Shown here one piece after another: positions 25,784 through 33,761 of a DNA stretch of 37,371 bases (within the stretch, counting starts at the first letter, position 1; every line of letters begins with the position of its first letter). The stretch is from Mageeibacillus sp. UBA4314. Its GTDB lineage: Bacteria; Bacillota; Clostridia; Saccharofermentanales; Saccharofermentanaceae. Below the pieces are notes generated by a model that made no database searches, had not been told where the DNA came from, and worked only from the letters and a program-made list of their open reading frames with translations. The stretch covers positions 1 through 37,371 of the forward strand of contig DGUI01000021.1 in NCBI GenBank assembly GCA_002394605.1, written 5' to 3'. Made by a program: the position numbers and the translations under genes.

Positions 25784-25832
25784 CGAAAAAATACGAAAAT
25801 CGGAAAAAACCGTATCGTTTCGTATTTTTCCG
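25784..25832. repeat. AT-rich inverted repeat in the divergent promoter region
   Basis: The arms CGAAAAAATACGAAA (25784-25798) and TTTCGTATTTTTCCG (25818-25832) are reverse complements with one mismatch over 15 bases. A smaller CGG/CCG hairpin lies inside. It sits in the 176-base gap between the Avd-like gene and the flavoprotein gene, directly before the extended -10 element, as expected for an operator or a bidirectional terminator. Confidence 0.6.
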
Positions 25833-25841
25833 TGATAGAAT
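25833..25841 (+). promoter_or_regulatory. extended -10 promoter of the flavoprotein-YYY operon
   Basis: TGATAGAAT fits TGn plus TAGAAT (25836-25841). The -35 position (TATCGT) is poor and lies within the inverted repeat, suggesting control by a regulator that binds the repeat. Confidence 0.45.
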
Positions 25842-25883
25842 AGTTGGCGTATTTCTTTTTATTAGGAAGGTCTGTTTATTATA

Positions 25884-27002
25884 ATGTCTAAGTCAGTCTG
25901 CATAATCGGAGCCGGTCTTTCCGGACTTACATGCGCGATGAAGCTAGCCAAGAAGGGCTATAACGTTACCGTGCTCGAAGAGATGACTTATGCAGGCGGA
26001 CTCCTTGCCACGACAAGGATCGGCAAGGAATCATTAGAGCTCCTTCCCCACCATCTCCGCAAGACAGACAAGTATCTCTTATCCCTCGTCAAGAGCCTGG
26101 GCCTCGATACGAGCGTCGAGTGGAGCGATTCGAGGTGGCACGGCAAGGCTGCACATAAGAAAGTAGGATATTTCAAGGGCGGTTTTGCAAGGCTCATAAA
26201 CGGCCTGATGCAGGAGATAACCGATAACGGAGGAAGGATCCTTCTGTCCACCACGGCTTCTGATATCTCACAGATCAGAAGAGATGACGGCAGCATTGCC
26301 TATAAGACAGAATGCGTACTGAGTAATTCCTCAAGATATGAAGAGATAAGCGACTACGTGATCTTCACGGGATCATGCAGAACTTTCGTCAACATCTCAC
26401 ACTCACTGCCGATATCGATCGACGACAGGGATTCGCTCATGAACGTTACATACAGATCGCAGTTTACGATCATGCTGAGCCTGAAGAGAGTCGGAACGGA
26501 AGTCTATTATCAGGAGTTCGACGACCAGCCTTTCGCTAAGATAGTCAATCACAGCAATGTTTTCGGACAGAGAGAATACGGGGGGAGCATCGTATATCTC
26601 GTTGGATATACGGATGTTACGGATCCCCTCTGGATCGCGAGCGATTCGAAGATCATGGACAGCTATTTCAATGCGTTCAGGAAGCTCTACCCCGGTATCC
26701 GCAAGGCTGATGTCAAGGGATGGAGACTGACGAAGACGAGATATGCGCAGTCCGAGAAATATCCCGGCACGGATCTGCATAATCCTTGCCCCGGGCTTTA
26801 CGTTTGTGCTTCGGGCATTGCCAGGTTCGGAACGAATGAGACACCGCTCAACAGGATGGAGAGGGTCATAGAGCTTGCCAGCAGGATCTGCGACGAGATC
26901 AATGCCCGTTCTTCCGTTCAGCATGACAAATCCGAGATAATTACGCCGCTCATAAAGGACAGTGAGCACGCGGAGGATAGTCTTTATGGACAAAACAGAT
27001 AA
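25884..27002 (+). CDS. FAD-dependent oxidoreductase (UDP-galactopyranose mutase/amine-oxidase-like)
   Basis: 372 residues. The dinucleotide-binding motif IIGAGLSGLTCAMKLAKKG (7-25) ends at the acidic VLEE, followed by AGGLLATTRIG. The C-terminal FAD site resembles CPGLYVCASGIARFGT. This layout is shared by UDP-galactopyranose mutases, phytoene desaturases and protoporphyrinogen oxidases; none is a clear match. The AGGAAGG ribosome binding site is 13 bases from the ATG, unusually far. Its end overlaps the next gene by 17 bases, so the two are co-translated and probably act together, perhaps in making or modifying an envelope sugar. The substrate is not known. Confidence 0.8.
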   Translation: MSKSVCIIGAGLSGLTCAMKLAKKGYNVTVLEEMTYAGGLLATTRIGKESLELLPHHLRKTDKYLLSLVKSLGLDTSVEWSDSRWHGKAAHKKVGYFKGGFARLINGLMQEITDNGGRILLSTTASDISQIRRDDGSIAYKTECVLSNSSRYEEISDYVIFTGSCRTFVNISHSLPISIDDRDSLMNVTYRSQFTIMLSLKRVGTEVYYQEFDDQPFAKIVNHSNVFGQREYGGSIVYLVGYTDVTDPLWIASDSKIMDSYFNAFRKLYPGIRKADVKGWRLTKTRYAQSEKYPGTDLHNPCPGLYVCASGIARFGTNETPLNRMERVIELASRICDEINARSSVQHDKSEIITPLIKDSEHAEDSLYGQNR

Positions 27003-29691
27003 AGGCCTGTCAGAGAAGAATATAATCGAAGCTCCTCTCAAGGTCTTTCTTCTCACGATCCCTTTCCTTGTGACGCTGTTCTTCGGAATGTGGCTGATGG
27101 GGATAGACGATACGAAGCAGGTCCTCATCTGGTGCGGATATCTCTTCTTCTGCACACTTGCGGTACTCCCTCTCGGAACTTACCTCTTCCGCGGTTTTGG
27201 CAGCTGCGGGTTCATGCTGACGCAGACTCTCGGCATCATTTCCATAAGTCTTTTTGTCTGGACACTGACGCACATCAAATGCTACATGTTCACAAGACTG
27301 TTCGTATTTCTGGCGATAGCCATAATAGGCTCCCTGTGCTACGTCATAAAGCCCTTGAGGGATAACTTCATCAGGGAGATCAAAAAGCCTTTCTACATCG
27401 AGAAAGTGACCCTTGAGCTCTTAGTCTTCATGACCGTCCTGACTATCCTTTGCTACTACAGGGGATTTACTCCGGACATCAACGGCCAGGAGAAGTTCAT
27501 GGATTACGGTTTCATCATGTCCATGATCAGGAATCCCAAGCTCCCCGCCAGCGACATGTGGCTGTCGGGATACAGCATCAACTATTATTATTTCGGCCAG
27601 TTCATCTGGGCTCTCGTCATCAAGCTCACGGGCATCGATCCCGCGGTTGGCTACAACATCGCCATGGCATCTTCCATAGCGATCCCCTTTGCAATGTCAT
27701 TCTGCATCGGCACGGAGCTTTTTGAATTCATGACGGTCAAGACAAACCATGTAAAGGGAATAGCTTCCACGATCTTCCGTTACATCACCGGATTCTTTGC
27801 GGGATTTGCCGTCACCATATTCGGCAATTCGCATTCGTTCTTCTACGACCCGGAGAGCATAGGCAACAGATTCCTGAACTTTCTCGGGGATCACGGGATA
27901 GATGTCGGCAGGACTGATGACTTCTTCTACCCCGACAGCACGAGGTTCATCGGTTACAACCCGGATTCCACGATCAGGGATGCGCTGGGGAATATCATCG
28001 ATGAAGGTGACTACACCATAGAGGAATTTCCGTTCTATTCATTCCTGGTATCCGACCTTCATGCGCACGTGATCTCCATGATGATCGTACTTCTCATCAT
28101 GGGTATCGGAATAGCGTTCCTGTCCAGGGTCAAGTATCCTGATCACTACGAAATGGATATCGTTCCCAAGAGGATCTCCGCATCGGTCAAGAAGCAGATC
28201 TTCAGGACTGAGTATAAGCGCATGGTAACGATCGAACTCGTTTCCATGTCCATCCTCCTCGGAGTTGCCCAGATGACTAATTTCTGGGACTTCCTGATAT
28301 ACTTCATATTCGGGACCATGGTAATGTTCCTTGTCAATACGAGAAGCTCAAGGGTCTTCTGTGACATATCCTCATTCATATGCTTTGCGGTCAATGTTGC
28401 AGGAATCCTGCTCGTCTATCTTTACGCGGGCAATATGCCGTTCCTTCACATCTTCTTCCAGATGGTACTCCTGATCCTCTCTTACCTGCTCGTATGCTTT
28501 GAGCCCACGGCACTTACCAGGACTTCGTTTGCCATGAGCTTCATGTTCACCGTGGCATTCATTATCGCACTTCCCTTCAATGCGGGGTTCGACATGATCT
28601 CGAACAAGCTCGGCAAGGTAACGCACACTTCATCAGTCTTCCAGCTCATTATCCTCTGGGGACTTCATCTGCTGATACTTGCCGCATTCATCATATTCAC
28701 CATCATATATAAGAACTACAACCTCGGGAAATCATCCAAGGCCAAGGAGAAGCAGAACATCTTTGATCTGCCTGCTGACGGGTTTACAAATCCCATCCAG
28801 AAGTTTTTCGGACAGCGCAACCTTGCAGACGTATTTGTCTGCGGATTATCAGTTGTTGCACTGATGCTCATTATCGCGCCCGAGATATTCTACGTCAGAG
28901 ACATCTATACATCAGGGTACTTAAGGGCCAATACGATGTTCAAGTTTACTTTCGCTGCGTTCATAATGCTCGGGATCGCCGTATCATATGCATGCATAAG
29001 GATGATCTGGATCACCACTTCCCGGAACAGCAGATCAGTCGTAACGCTCATCTCCGGCATAGTCTTCACTCTCTGCATGATCATCATTCCGGGCCATTAC
29101 ACGCTCCTCGGACTTGAACAGCGTTGCGGCGACACTTCGATCAGGAGCAACTACAAAGGCCTTAACGGCATCGCGTACCTGTCACGGTACAACAGTGAGA
29201 ACTCCTACATAGACATCGACGGCAATCTCAAATCCTACCTTGATGCGATCAACTGGCTCAACAACAATGTCGAAGGCAATCCTGTCACGCTCGAAGTTTA
29301 TGGCGACAGCTATACCGATTACAATATCGTCTCTGCATACACAGGCCTTCCCACCGTTGTCGGCTGGCAGACTCACGAGTGGCTTTGGAGATTCCACGGC
29401 ATTGTCGATGAAGACACTGATCTTCTCATCTCTGACCCGGATTATGATGTCTGGGATATCTATCTTGACCCGCGCTACAACGACGTCGATATCGTATATC
29501 TGACGGATGATCCCGAAGCCGTCCAGTATGTGATCAACAAATACAATATCGAATACATCATCTGCGGCAACTTGGAGTATAATCATTACGATTATGACAA
29601 TACATACACACTGGAGAAGGTCGGCGAGATCGTTTATTCTTCGGAGAATCTCAATATATTCAAGGTAGATCCGGTTCACGGGGAAGGATAG
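26986..29691 (+). CDS. DUF2298 (YYY-domain) polytopic membrane protein, GT-C-like
   Basis: 901 residues with about 15-18 membrane segments. The naming motif NYYYFGQFIWA is near residue 195, followed by FPFYSFLVSDLHAHV (about 345-360) and FWDFLIYF. These are hallmarks of the Chlor_Arch_YYY/DUF2298 family, found in Chloroflexi, archaea and some Clostridia. The overall layout resembles GT-C lipid-linked glycosyltransferases, with a DLHAH acidic/His site in a loop. The C-terminal 180 residues form a soluble extracytoplasmic domain rich in D and Y. The start at ATG 26986 has GGAGG 9 bases upstream; the GTG at 26962 would lack one. It is coupled to the flavoprotein. Exact activity is unproven for the family. 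Confidence 0.85.
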   Translation: MDKTDKGLSEKNIIEAPLKVFLLTIPFLVTLFFGMWLMGIDDTKQVLIWCGYLFFCTLAVLPLGTYLFRGFGSCGFMLTQTLGIISISLFVWTLTHIKCYMFTRLFVFLAIAIIGSLCYVIKPLRDNFIREIKKPFYIEKVTLELLVFMTVLTILCYYRGFTPDINGQEKFMDYGFIMSMIRNPKLPASDMWLSGYSINYYYFGQFIWALVIKLTGIDPAVGYNIAMASSIAIPFAMSFCIGTELFEFMTVKTNHVKGIASTIFRYITGFFAGFAVTIFGNSHSFFYDPESIGNRFLNFLGDHGIDVGRTDDFFYPDSTRFIGYNPDSTIRDALGNIIDEGDYTIEEFPFYSFLVSDLHAHVISMMIVLLIMGIGIAFLSRVKYPDHYEMDIVPKRISASVKKQIFRTEYKRMVTIELVSMSILLGVAQMTNFWDFLIYFIFGTMVMFLVNTRSSRVFCDISSFICFAVNVAGILLVYLYAGNMPFLHIFFQMVLLILSYLLVCFEPTALTRTSFAMSFMFTVAFIIALPFNAGFDMISNKLGKVTHTSSVFQLIILWGLHLLILAAFIIFTIIYKNYNLGKSSKAKEKQNIFDLPADGFTNPIQKFFGQRNLADVFVCGLSVVALMLIIAPEIFYVRDIYTSGYLRANTMFKFTFAAFIMLGIAVSYACIRMIWITTSRNSRSVVTLISGIVFTLCMIIIPGHYTLLGLEQRCGDTSIRSNYKGLNGIAYLSRYNSENSYIDIDGNLKSYLDAINWLNNNVEGNPVTLEVYGDSYTDYNIVSAYTGLPTVVGWQTHEWLWRFHGIVDEDTDLLISDPDYDVWDIYLDPRYNDVDIVYLTDDPEAVQYVINKYNIEYIICGNLEYNHYDYDNTYTLEKVGEIVYSSENLNIFKVDPVHGEG

Positions 29692-29699
29692 TACAATAT

Positions 29700-29869
29700 A
29701 TGGCAGATGTGATCACTCAAGTAATTATACCGCTTATATACCTGCTGTAAGCAATTTTCTTTGTGTTCATGAGCAATAAATGCTTCATGGACAGGTTTTC
29801 TTTCCCGAGATCGCCGAATGCATGCTCGCCATTATCGATGAAGATAAGGAATATACACTTCACGAGTGA
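29700..29869 (+). pseudogene. possible remnant of a membrane protein gene
   Basis: Nine bases after the YYY gene, an ATG opens MADVITQVIIPLIYLL, then an in-frame TAA (29748), then hydrophobic AIFFVFMSN in the same frame. A little further, in another frame, MLHGQVFFPEIAECMLAIID-like sequence (29780-29869) ends at a TGA that overlaps the tail of the XRE gene. Together this looks like the decayed ends of a lost gene, but the pieces are short and could be chance. Between them, CATGAGCA and TGCTTCATG form an imperfect hairpin that may help end transcription. Confidence 0.2.
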
Positions 29870-30342
29870 AGCTGTGCATCATCAGGACTCTCATGTCTGT
29901 ACTTCCTATCCTGTTCTTCAAGAAGTATCTCCTTATATGTTCCGCTCTCACCCGGATCGATCGAGATATCCTTCCTTAGTTCCATTATCTTATCGATTGC
30001 ATTCTGCCCTTCTGTCATATCTTCTTCCTCCAGTTGCCTGATGTAATCCTTGATCTTCTGTATATTCGCCCCATTCAAATGGTCGATCTCATTCATAATG
30101 TCTATGAATACAGGCCTTGTATAATTCCCGTCAGCAGGCATAATCGCCAACGTATACCCCATCGTATTAAGAAGCTTGATCATTGTATCTATCTGAGGAG
30201 TTATATTCTTACTCTCGATCCTCCCAACTGCAGCCTGATGAAGATCAGCCTTCTTTGCAACCATAGCCTGACTCATCTTCTTCCTCTTCCGCAATTCCAC
30301 GAATTCATCGATAAGATATTCAGTATTAATATTGACAGCCAT
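29860..30342 (-). CDS. XRE-family helix-turn-helix regulator
   Basis: 160 residues. The N-terminal HTH (about 15-65) reads ELRKRKKMSQAMVAKKADLHQAAVGRIE, a classic Cro/C1-type fold, followed by LLNTMGYTLAIMP, as in HigA/HipB-like antitoxin regulators. The last 95 residues are charged and helical with no recognised domain. The start at ATG 30342 follows a GGCGGTG stretch; the GTG at 30351 overlaps it. No toxin gene is adjacent, so it is a lone regulator. Two near-identical palindromes (30355-30397) cover its own promoter, which suggests self-repression. Confidence 0.85.
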   Translation of the reverse strand: MAVNINTEYLIDEFVELRKRKKMSQAMVAKKADLHQAAVGRIESKNITPQIDTMIKLLNTMGYTLAIMPADGNYTRPVFIDIMNEIDHLNGANIQKIKDYIRQLEEEDMTEGQNAIDKIMELRKDISIDPGESGTYKEILLEEQDRKYRHESPDDAQLHS

Positions 30343-30354
30343 AGCAAACACCGC

Positions 30355-30397
30355 CTATAACATATTTGTTATAGATATAATAACATATTTGTTATAG
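30355..30397 (-). promoter_or_regulatory. twin palindromic operators of the XRE gene
   Basis: CTATAACA-TATT-TGTTATAG (30355-30374) is a perfect 8-base palindrome. A second copy (30378-30397) keeps the right arm exactly and six of eight left-arm bases. The 16-base core AACATATTTGTTATAG repeats 23 bases apart, about two helical turns. On the minus strand the copies surround TGTTATTAT, an extended -10, just upstream of the XRE start. Confidence 0.65.
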
Positions 30398-30411
30398 AAA
30401 GTGAACTACAT

Positions 30412-32664
30412 TCACCCGTAATTCTCTGATGCATAAACCTTAAGTCTCGAATAAAGTGATCCGGCCACTTCATCTGCTGACTTGCCCTGACTGTAGTATG
30501 CAGAAATCTCTTCGGAAATGATATTCTTTATCCCCCAGTCATAGATACAAAGGTTGTTGCATGATTCTATTTGCTGTTTGAAACACTCAGCAGTTTCTCT
30601 CTTCATAGGCACAACATATACATGAATATCATCATCACTTTCAATCAGCAAAGCATCCTGATACATTTCTTTTTTATCATCTGGGATGCTGTCCGGATCC
30701 TGAAGGTATTTGAGTTCTTCATCAAGTATCTTCCTGTTCACGGTAATCCCACCGCTTGAAGCAGCAATGCTCCTCTGGCACTCCTCACTGAGCAGATATG
30801 ATACAAACTCACATGCTGCTTCCGGATGCTTGCACCCCGAATAAACTGCTACAGTTGTAAAAGGAGTGACAGTTTTTAAGGTCCTCCCGAAAGAAGGATA
30901 CCCGACATATACAGGGTCATCCTTAAGCAGTTTTGCAAGAGCATAATATCTTTTAGCATAGTATATAGATTCCTCGACCATGTCAGCAGAGTCAGTAGCC
31001 GATTCTAAATCAGACTGATCATGTGCCTCATAGTCTTCCGTCCCTGTTCCTTTATCAAGTGCAATAATAACAGCTTCCCTGACCGCTTCTTCAGTCAGTT
31101 CACCATTCCTGTACATCCTTGCCAGATCATACCCGAAGATACCATACAGGAGTTCAGACGCGGCAGGTTTCGAATAACCGGTAGTTATTTCTCCATTTTT
31201 CATATTCTCAAGTGTCAGATCGATACCGCCATAGTCCTTCTTCCTTCCCCAGTAACCGTATAAACATATGCTCGGAAATACCTGATATACTTCACCGTTT
31301 TCTCCCGTCATTAGTTCAAGAAGGTTGGGCAGTATCGATCCTTCATCGAATCCTCCGTTTGCCTTCAGATACGGTTTCATGTCGAGCACTATGCCGCTAT
31401 TCCCCCAATACACATAGTCGAAATCATTTCCGTAAAAAATATCCGGTGCATCTCCGTTCTGAATATCCTTAATAACATTCAGCCTATATTGCTCCTGATC
31501 GTCACCGGGCGGCATCATATTCTGTAACTCAAGATAATACTTATCCTGAGATGTGTTGAACTGATACTGAGCCGCTTTGATCATATCATCATTGAAAAGG
31601 TATTTTCCTCTGAGAGTGATCTTCTCCCTTGATGCATAATCGTTCTCTGTATCCGGGGAAATCAGGATAATATCCATATCATGATTATCATATTCGTACA
31701 GCAGGATATAGTGAAGCTTATCGACCGGGGCAACATAGCTACTCATGTAGGCATAATCATATCTTGGAGGAATTAACAACATATTTGAAGTCTTAAGTGT
31801 CTTGTGGATCGTCGATGCATCAAGATCTGCTTCCCAGAAATAAGAGGGATCATGCATACTCTCAATCATCGAGTAATAATTGTTTCCTACTACTTTTGTA
31901 TAAGAGCCTTTCCATGTCTCAAGATCCTCAACTGATCCGAGGGAACTTTTACGTTCCATGCTCATACTATTAAAATCAACATTGAATATATTCCCTTTGT
32001 CGTTTAAATAGATCTTTCCCTTCTGAACCGCAAGATTCGGATCGGCAATATAGGTGTTATATTTGATCCTGCCTATCTCCTTATAGTTGCTGTCATATTG
32101 TATAATTCCCATTTCTGCTGCTATAACGAACGTATCACCATATCCGATAACTGATCTTGTCTCTCCAAATTCCGGGTCTTCGCTTCCGCTATGAGCTACC
32201 ACTTTTCCTGACAGATCATAGATAATGAAGCTGTCTCCTTCTGCGGCACTTATCACATATTGATCATTCCAGTTAGCAAATATACCTTCCGTTATTGCAG
32301 AATAATTACAGTCACCATCAAAAGTTATCGATGATCTTAAACTGCCGTCAAAATCAACAATGTATGCTTTTGTCTGATTGTCTTTTCCTTCATTCTCCGA
32401 GGCAGGAACAATTATCATTGCACCGTCTCCCCACTTAAAGACAGTATGGGTGTTAAGGCATACCTGCTGCGGCACCGTACACCTCACCGACTTAAAATAC
32501 AGATCCTCAACATCCCCGTTTCCGCAGACATAATCCTCAGACGTCATGTCGCAGTTAGTATCTATAACAACCGGTTTGCTCTCCTCTTTATGGCTGCATC
32601 CGCAGACCTGAAGAAGGATTGAGAATGATATCAATAAACAGAACGATTTCTTCAATAAGGACAT
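30412..32664 (-). CDS. lipoprotein: propeller-like N-terminal region fused to extracellular solute-binding domain
   Basis: 750 residues. A lipoprotein signal MSLLKKSFCLLISFSILLQV leads to the lipobox VCGC (lipidated Cys23). Residues about 30-340 form repeated strand motifs (IYDLSGKVVAHS, IIQYDSNYKEIGRI, IYLNDKGNIFNVD) suggestive of a beta-propeller. Residues about 350-745 match family 1 solute-binding proteins: FNTSQDKYYLELQN, GDAPDIFYGNDFDYVYWGNSG and HPEAACEFVSYLLSEECQRSI. It probably binds a sugar or oligosaccharide outside the cell. No ABC permease or ATPase is near. The start is ATG 32664 because it begins the signal peptide and a TATAAT at 32701-32696 would leave almost no leader for ATG 32682. 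Confidence 0.82.
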   Translation of the reverse strand: MSLLKKSFCLLISFSILLQVCGCSHKEESKPVVIDTNCDMTSEDYVCGNGDVEDLYFKSVRCTVPQQVCLNTHTVFKWGDGAMIIVPASENEGKDNQTKAYIVDFDGSLRSSITFDGDCNYSAITEGIFANWNDQYVISAAEGDSFIIYDLSGKVVAHSGSEDPEFGETRSVIGYGDTFVIAAEMGIIQYDSNYKEIGRIKYNTYIADPNLAVQKGKIYLNDKGNIFNVDFNSMSMERKSSLGSVEDLETWKGSYTKVVGNNYYSMIESMHDPSYFWEADLDASTIHKTLKTSNMLLIPPRYDYAYMSSYVAPVDKLHYILLYEYDNHDMDIILISPDTENDYASREKITLRGKYLFNDDMIKAAQYQFNTSQDKYYLELQNMMPPGDDQEQYRLNVIKDIQNGDAPDIFYGNDFDYVYWGNSGIVLDMKPYLKANGGFDEGSILPNLLELMTGENGEVYQVFPSICLYGYWGRKKDYGGIDLTLENMKNGEITTGYSKPAASELLYGIFGYDLARMYRNGELTEEAVREAVIIALDKGTGTEDYEAHDQSDLESATDSADMVEESIYYAKRYYALAKLLKDDPVYVGYPSFGRTLKTVTPFTTVAVYSGCKHPEAACEFVSYLLSEECQRSIAASSGGITVNRKILDEELKYLQDPDSIPDDKKEMYQDALLIESDDDIHVYVVPMKRETAECFKQQIESCNNLCIYDWGIKNIISEEISAYYSQGKSADEVAGSLYSRLKVYASENYG

Positions 32665-32695
32665 AAAGACACACCCCCGCATATTATCTGATCAC

Positions 32696-32701
32696 ATTAT
32701 A
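32696..32701 (-). promoter_or_regulatory. possible -10 element for the solute-binding lipoprotein gene
   Basis: A perfect TATAAT on the minus strand, about 32 bases before ATG 32664. No convincing -35. It supports the shorter start of the lipoprotein. Confidence 0.4.
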
Positions 32702-32728
32702 GTGCTCAGATGTGTCCAAATTGTGTCT

Positions 32729-33754
32729 TCAGAAACAGATCGTGATATTATCAATCCCGCCGTTAATAAATGCCTCGCATGATCCGCCTTCCTCGACGGC
32801 AACGATGTCCGGCAGCGCCTTGTACGCCTTATCGAATATTGTCTTCTTCTCAAATACGACCCTAAGCCTCCCGTTGTCATACGACACGTAGTTGCTCTCA
32901 TTAGTGACGAGTCTCTTATCATAGAGTTCAGATGCCGGGTTGATAATGAGCTGTCCTGCCTTGTTGAGCGATATCTCCCTCGCGCAGGTAAGCATCCCTT
33001 TCGAAGGGCCCGAAGCCGTCTTCCTGTCATAGAGCCAGCCGAGCATTATGTTCCTGCCATCGTGGGGATACACGTATGCATTATACAGATCAGGCCCTGA
33101 TTCCGGAGAGAAGTAATCCCCCTCCATCTTAAAGTTCCTCCCGTCGAAATCCCCGACCGCACAGATATTCCTTGACGGCAGCTGTCTTGAGGATGTGAAC
33201 ATCAGGCACCATTTGTCATCTATGGGAAACAGATTGGGCGACTCGATATGTGACCCGAACCTCAGATCATCCACGAGTTCTGACACGAACGTCCAGGAAG
33301 ACAGATCAGAAGACTCATAGAGCGCGATCCCTGCCACATTATGGCGGCCTGTTCCGACAGCCATGAGATACCTGTTCTCATATCTGAACACATGGGGATC
33401 CATGAAGTAACTATAGTCCCCTTCAAGTCCGGTAAACCCCGTATCTTCAAAGCTGAAGCCATCATCAGACACGGCGGACCTCATGACATTATCACATGTA
33501 TAGAACAGATATAATCTCACGCCCGCAACTATAGACGATCCGCCCATGTGCGACTTCCCGGACTCGGGAGTCAGAGCTATCGGCTTCTCCTCATATGTGA
33601 TGAAATCCGTTGTCACACAGTGACCCCAATGCATATAACCCCAACGCGGTGCGTCAGGGTTATACTGATAAAAGATATGATATCTGCCTTTATAGAAACT
33701 GATGCCGCAGGGGGCACTCATCCAACCTTTGCTGATCTGGTAGTGACACTTCAT
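32729..33754 (-). CDS. GH32-like protein lacking the catalytic nucleophile
   Basis: 341 residues resembling family 32 glycoside hydrolases (invertase, sucrose-6-phosphate hydrolase). The fold markers are present: KGRYHIFYQYNP, MHWGHCVTTDFITYEEKPIAL, FMDPHVF (D119, the transition-state Asp of the RDP motif) and HIESPNLFP (E171, the acid/base of the EC motif). But the nucleophile motif WMNDPNG reads WMSAPCG, with Ala14 at the Asp position. The C-terminal beta-sandwich is also short (about 85 residues). It may be a binding or regulatory pseudoenzyme, or use another mechanism. It starts 7 bases after serA with no visible ribosome binding site. Confidence 0.75.
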   Translation of the reverse strand: MKCHYQISKGWMSAPCGISFYKGRYHIFYQYNPDAPRWGYMHWGHCVTTDFITYEEKPIALTPESGKSHMGGSSIVAGVRLYLFYTCDNVMRSAVSDDGFSFEDTGFTGLEGDYSYFMDPHVFRYENRYLMAVGTGRHNVAGIALYESSDLSSWTFVSELVDDLRFGSHIESPNLFPIDDKWCLMFTSSRQLPSRNICAVGDFDGRNFKMEGDYFSPESGPDLYNAYVYPHDGRNIMLGWLYDRKTASGPSKGMLTCAREISLNKAGQLIINPASELYDKRLVTNESNYVSYDNGRLRVVFEKKTIFDKAYKALPDIVAVEEGGSCEAFINGGIDNITICF

Positions 33755-33761
33755 ATCGGGA

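Noticed and set aside
26403..27155. 250-residue minus-strand frame opposite the flavoprotein gene
   Set aside because: It mirrors the flavoprotein coding frame, has no ribosome binding site and spans a gene junction; a shadow frame.
29860..30342. Toxin-antitoxin pair around the XRE regulator
   Set aside because: No small toxin gene is adjacent; neighbours are the solute-binding lipoprotein and a gene-poor gap.
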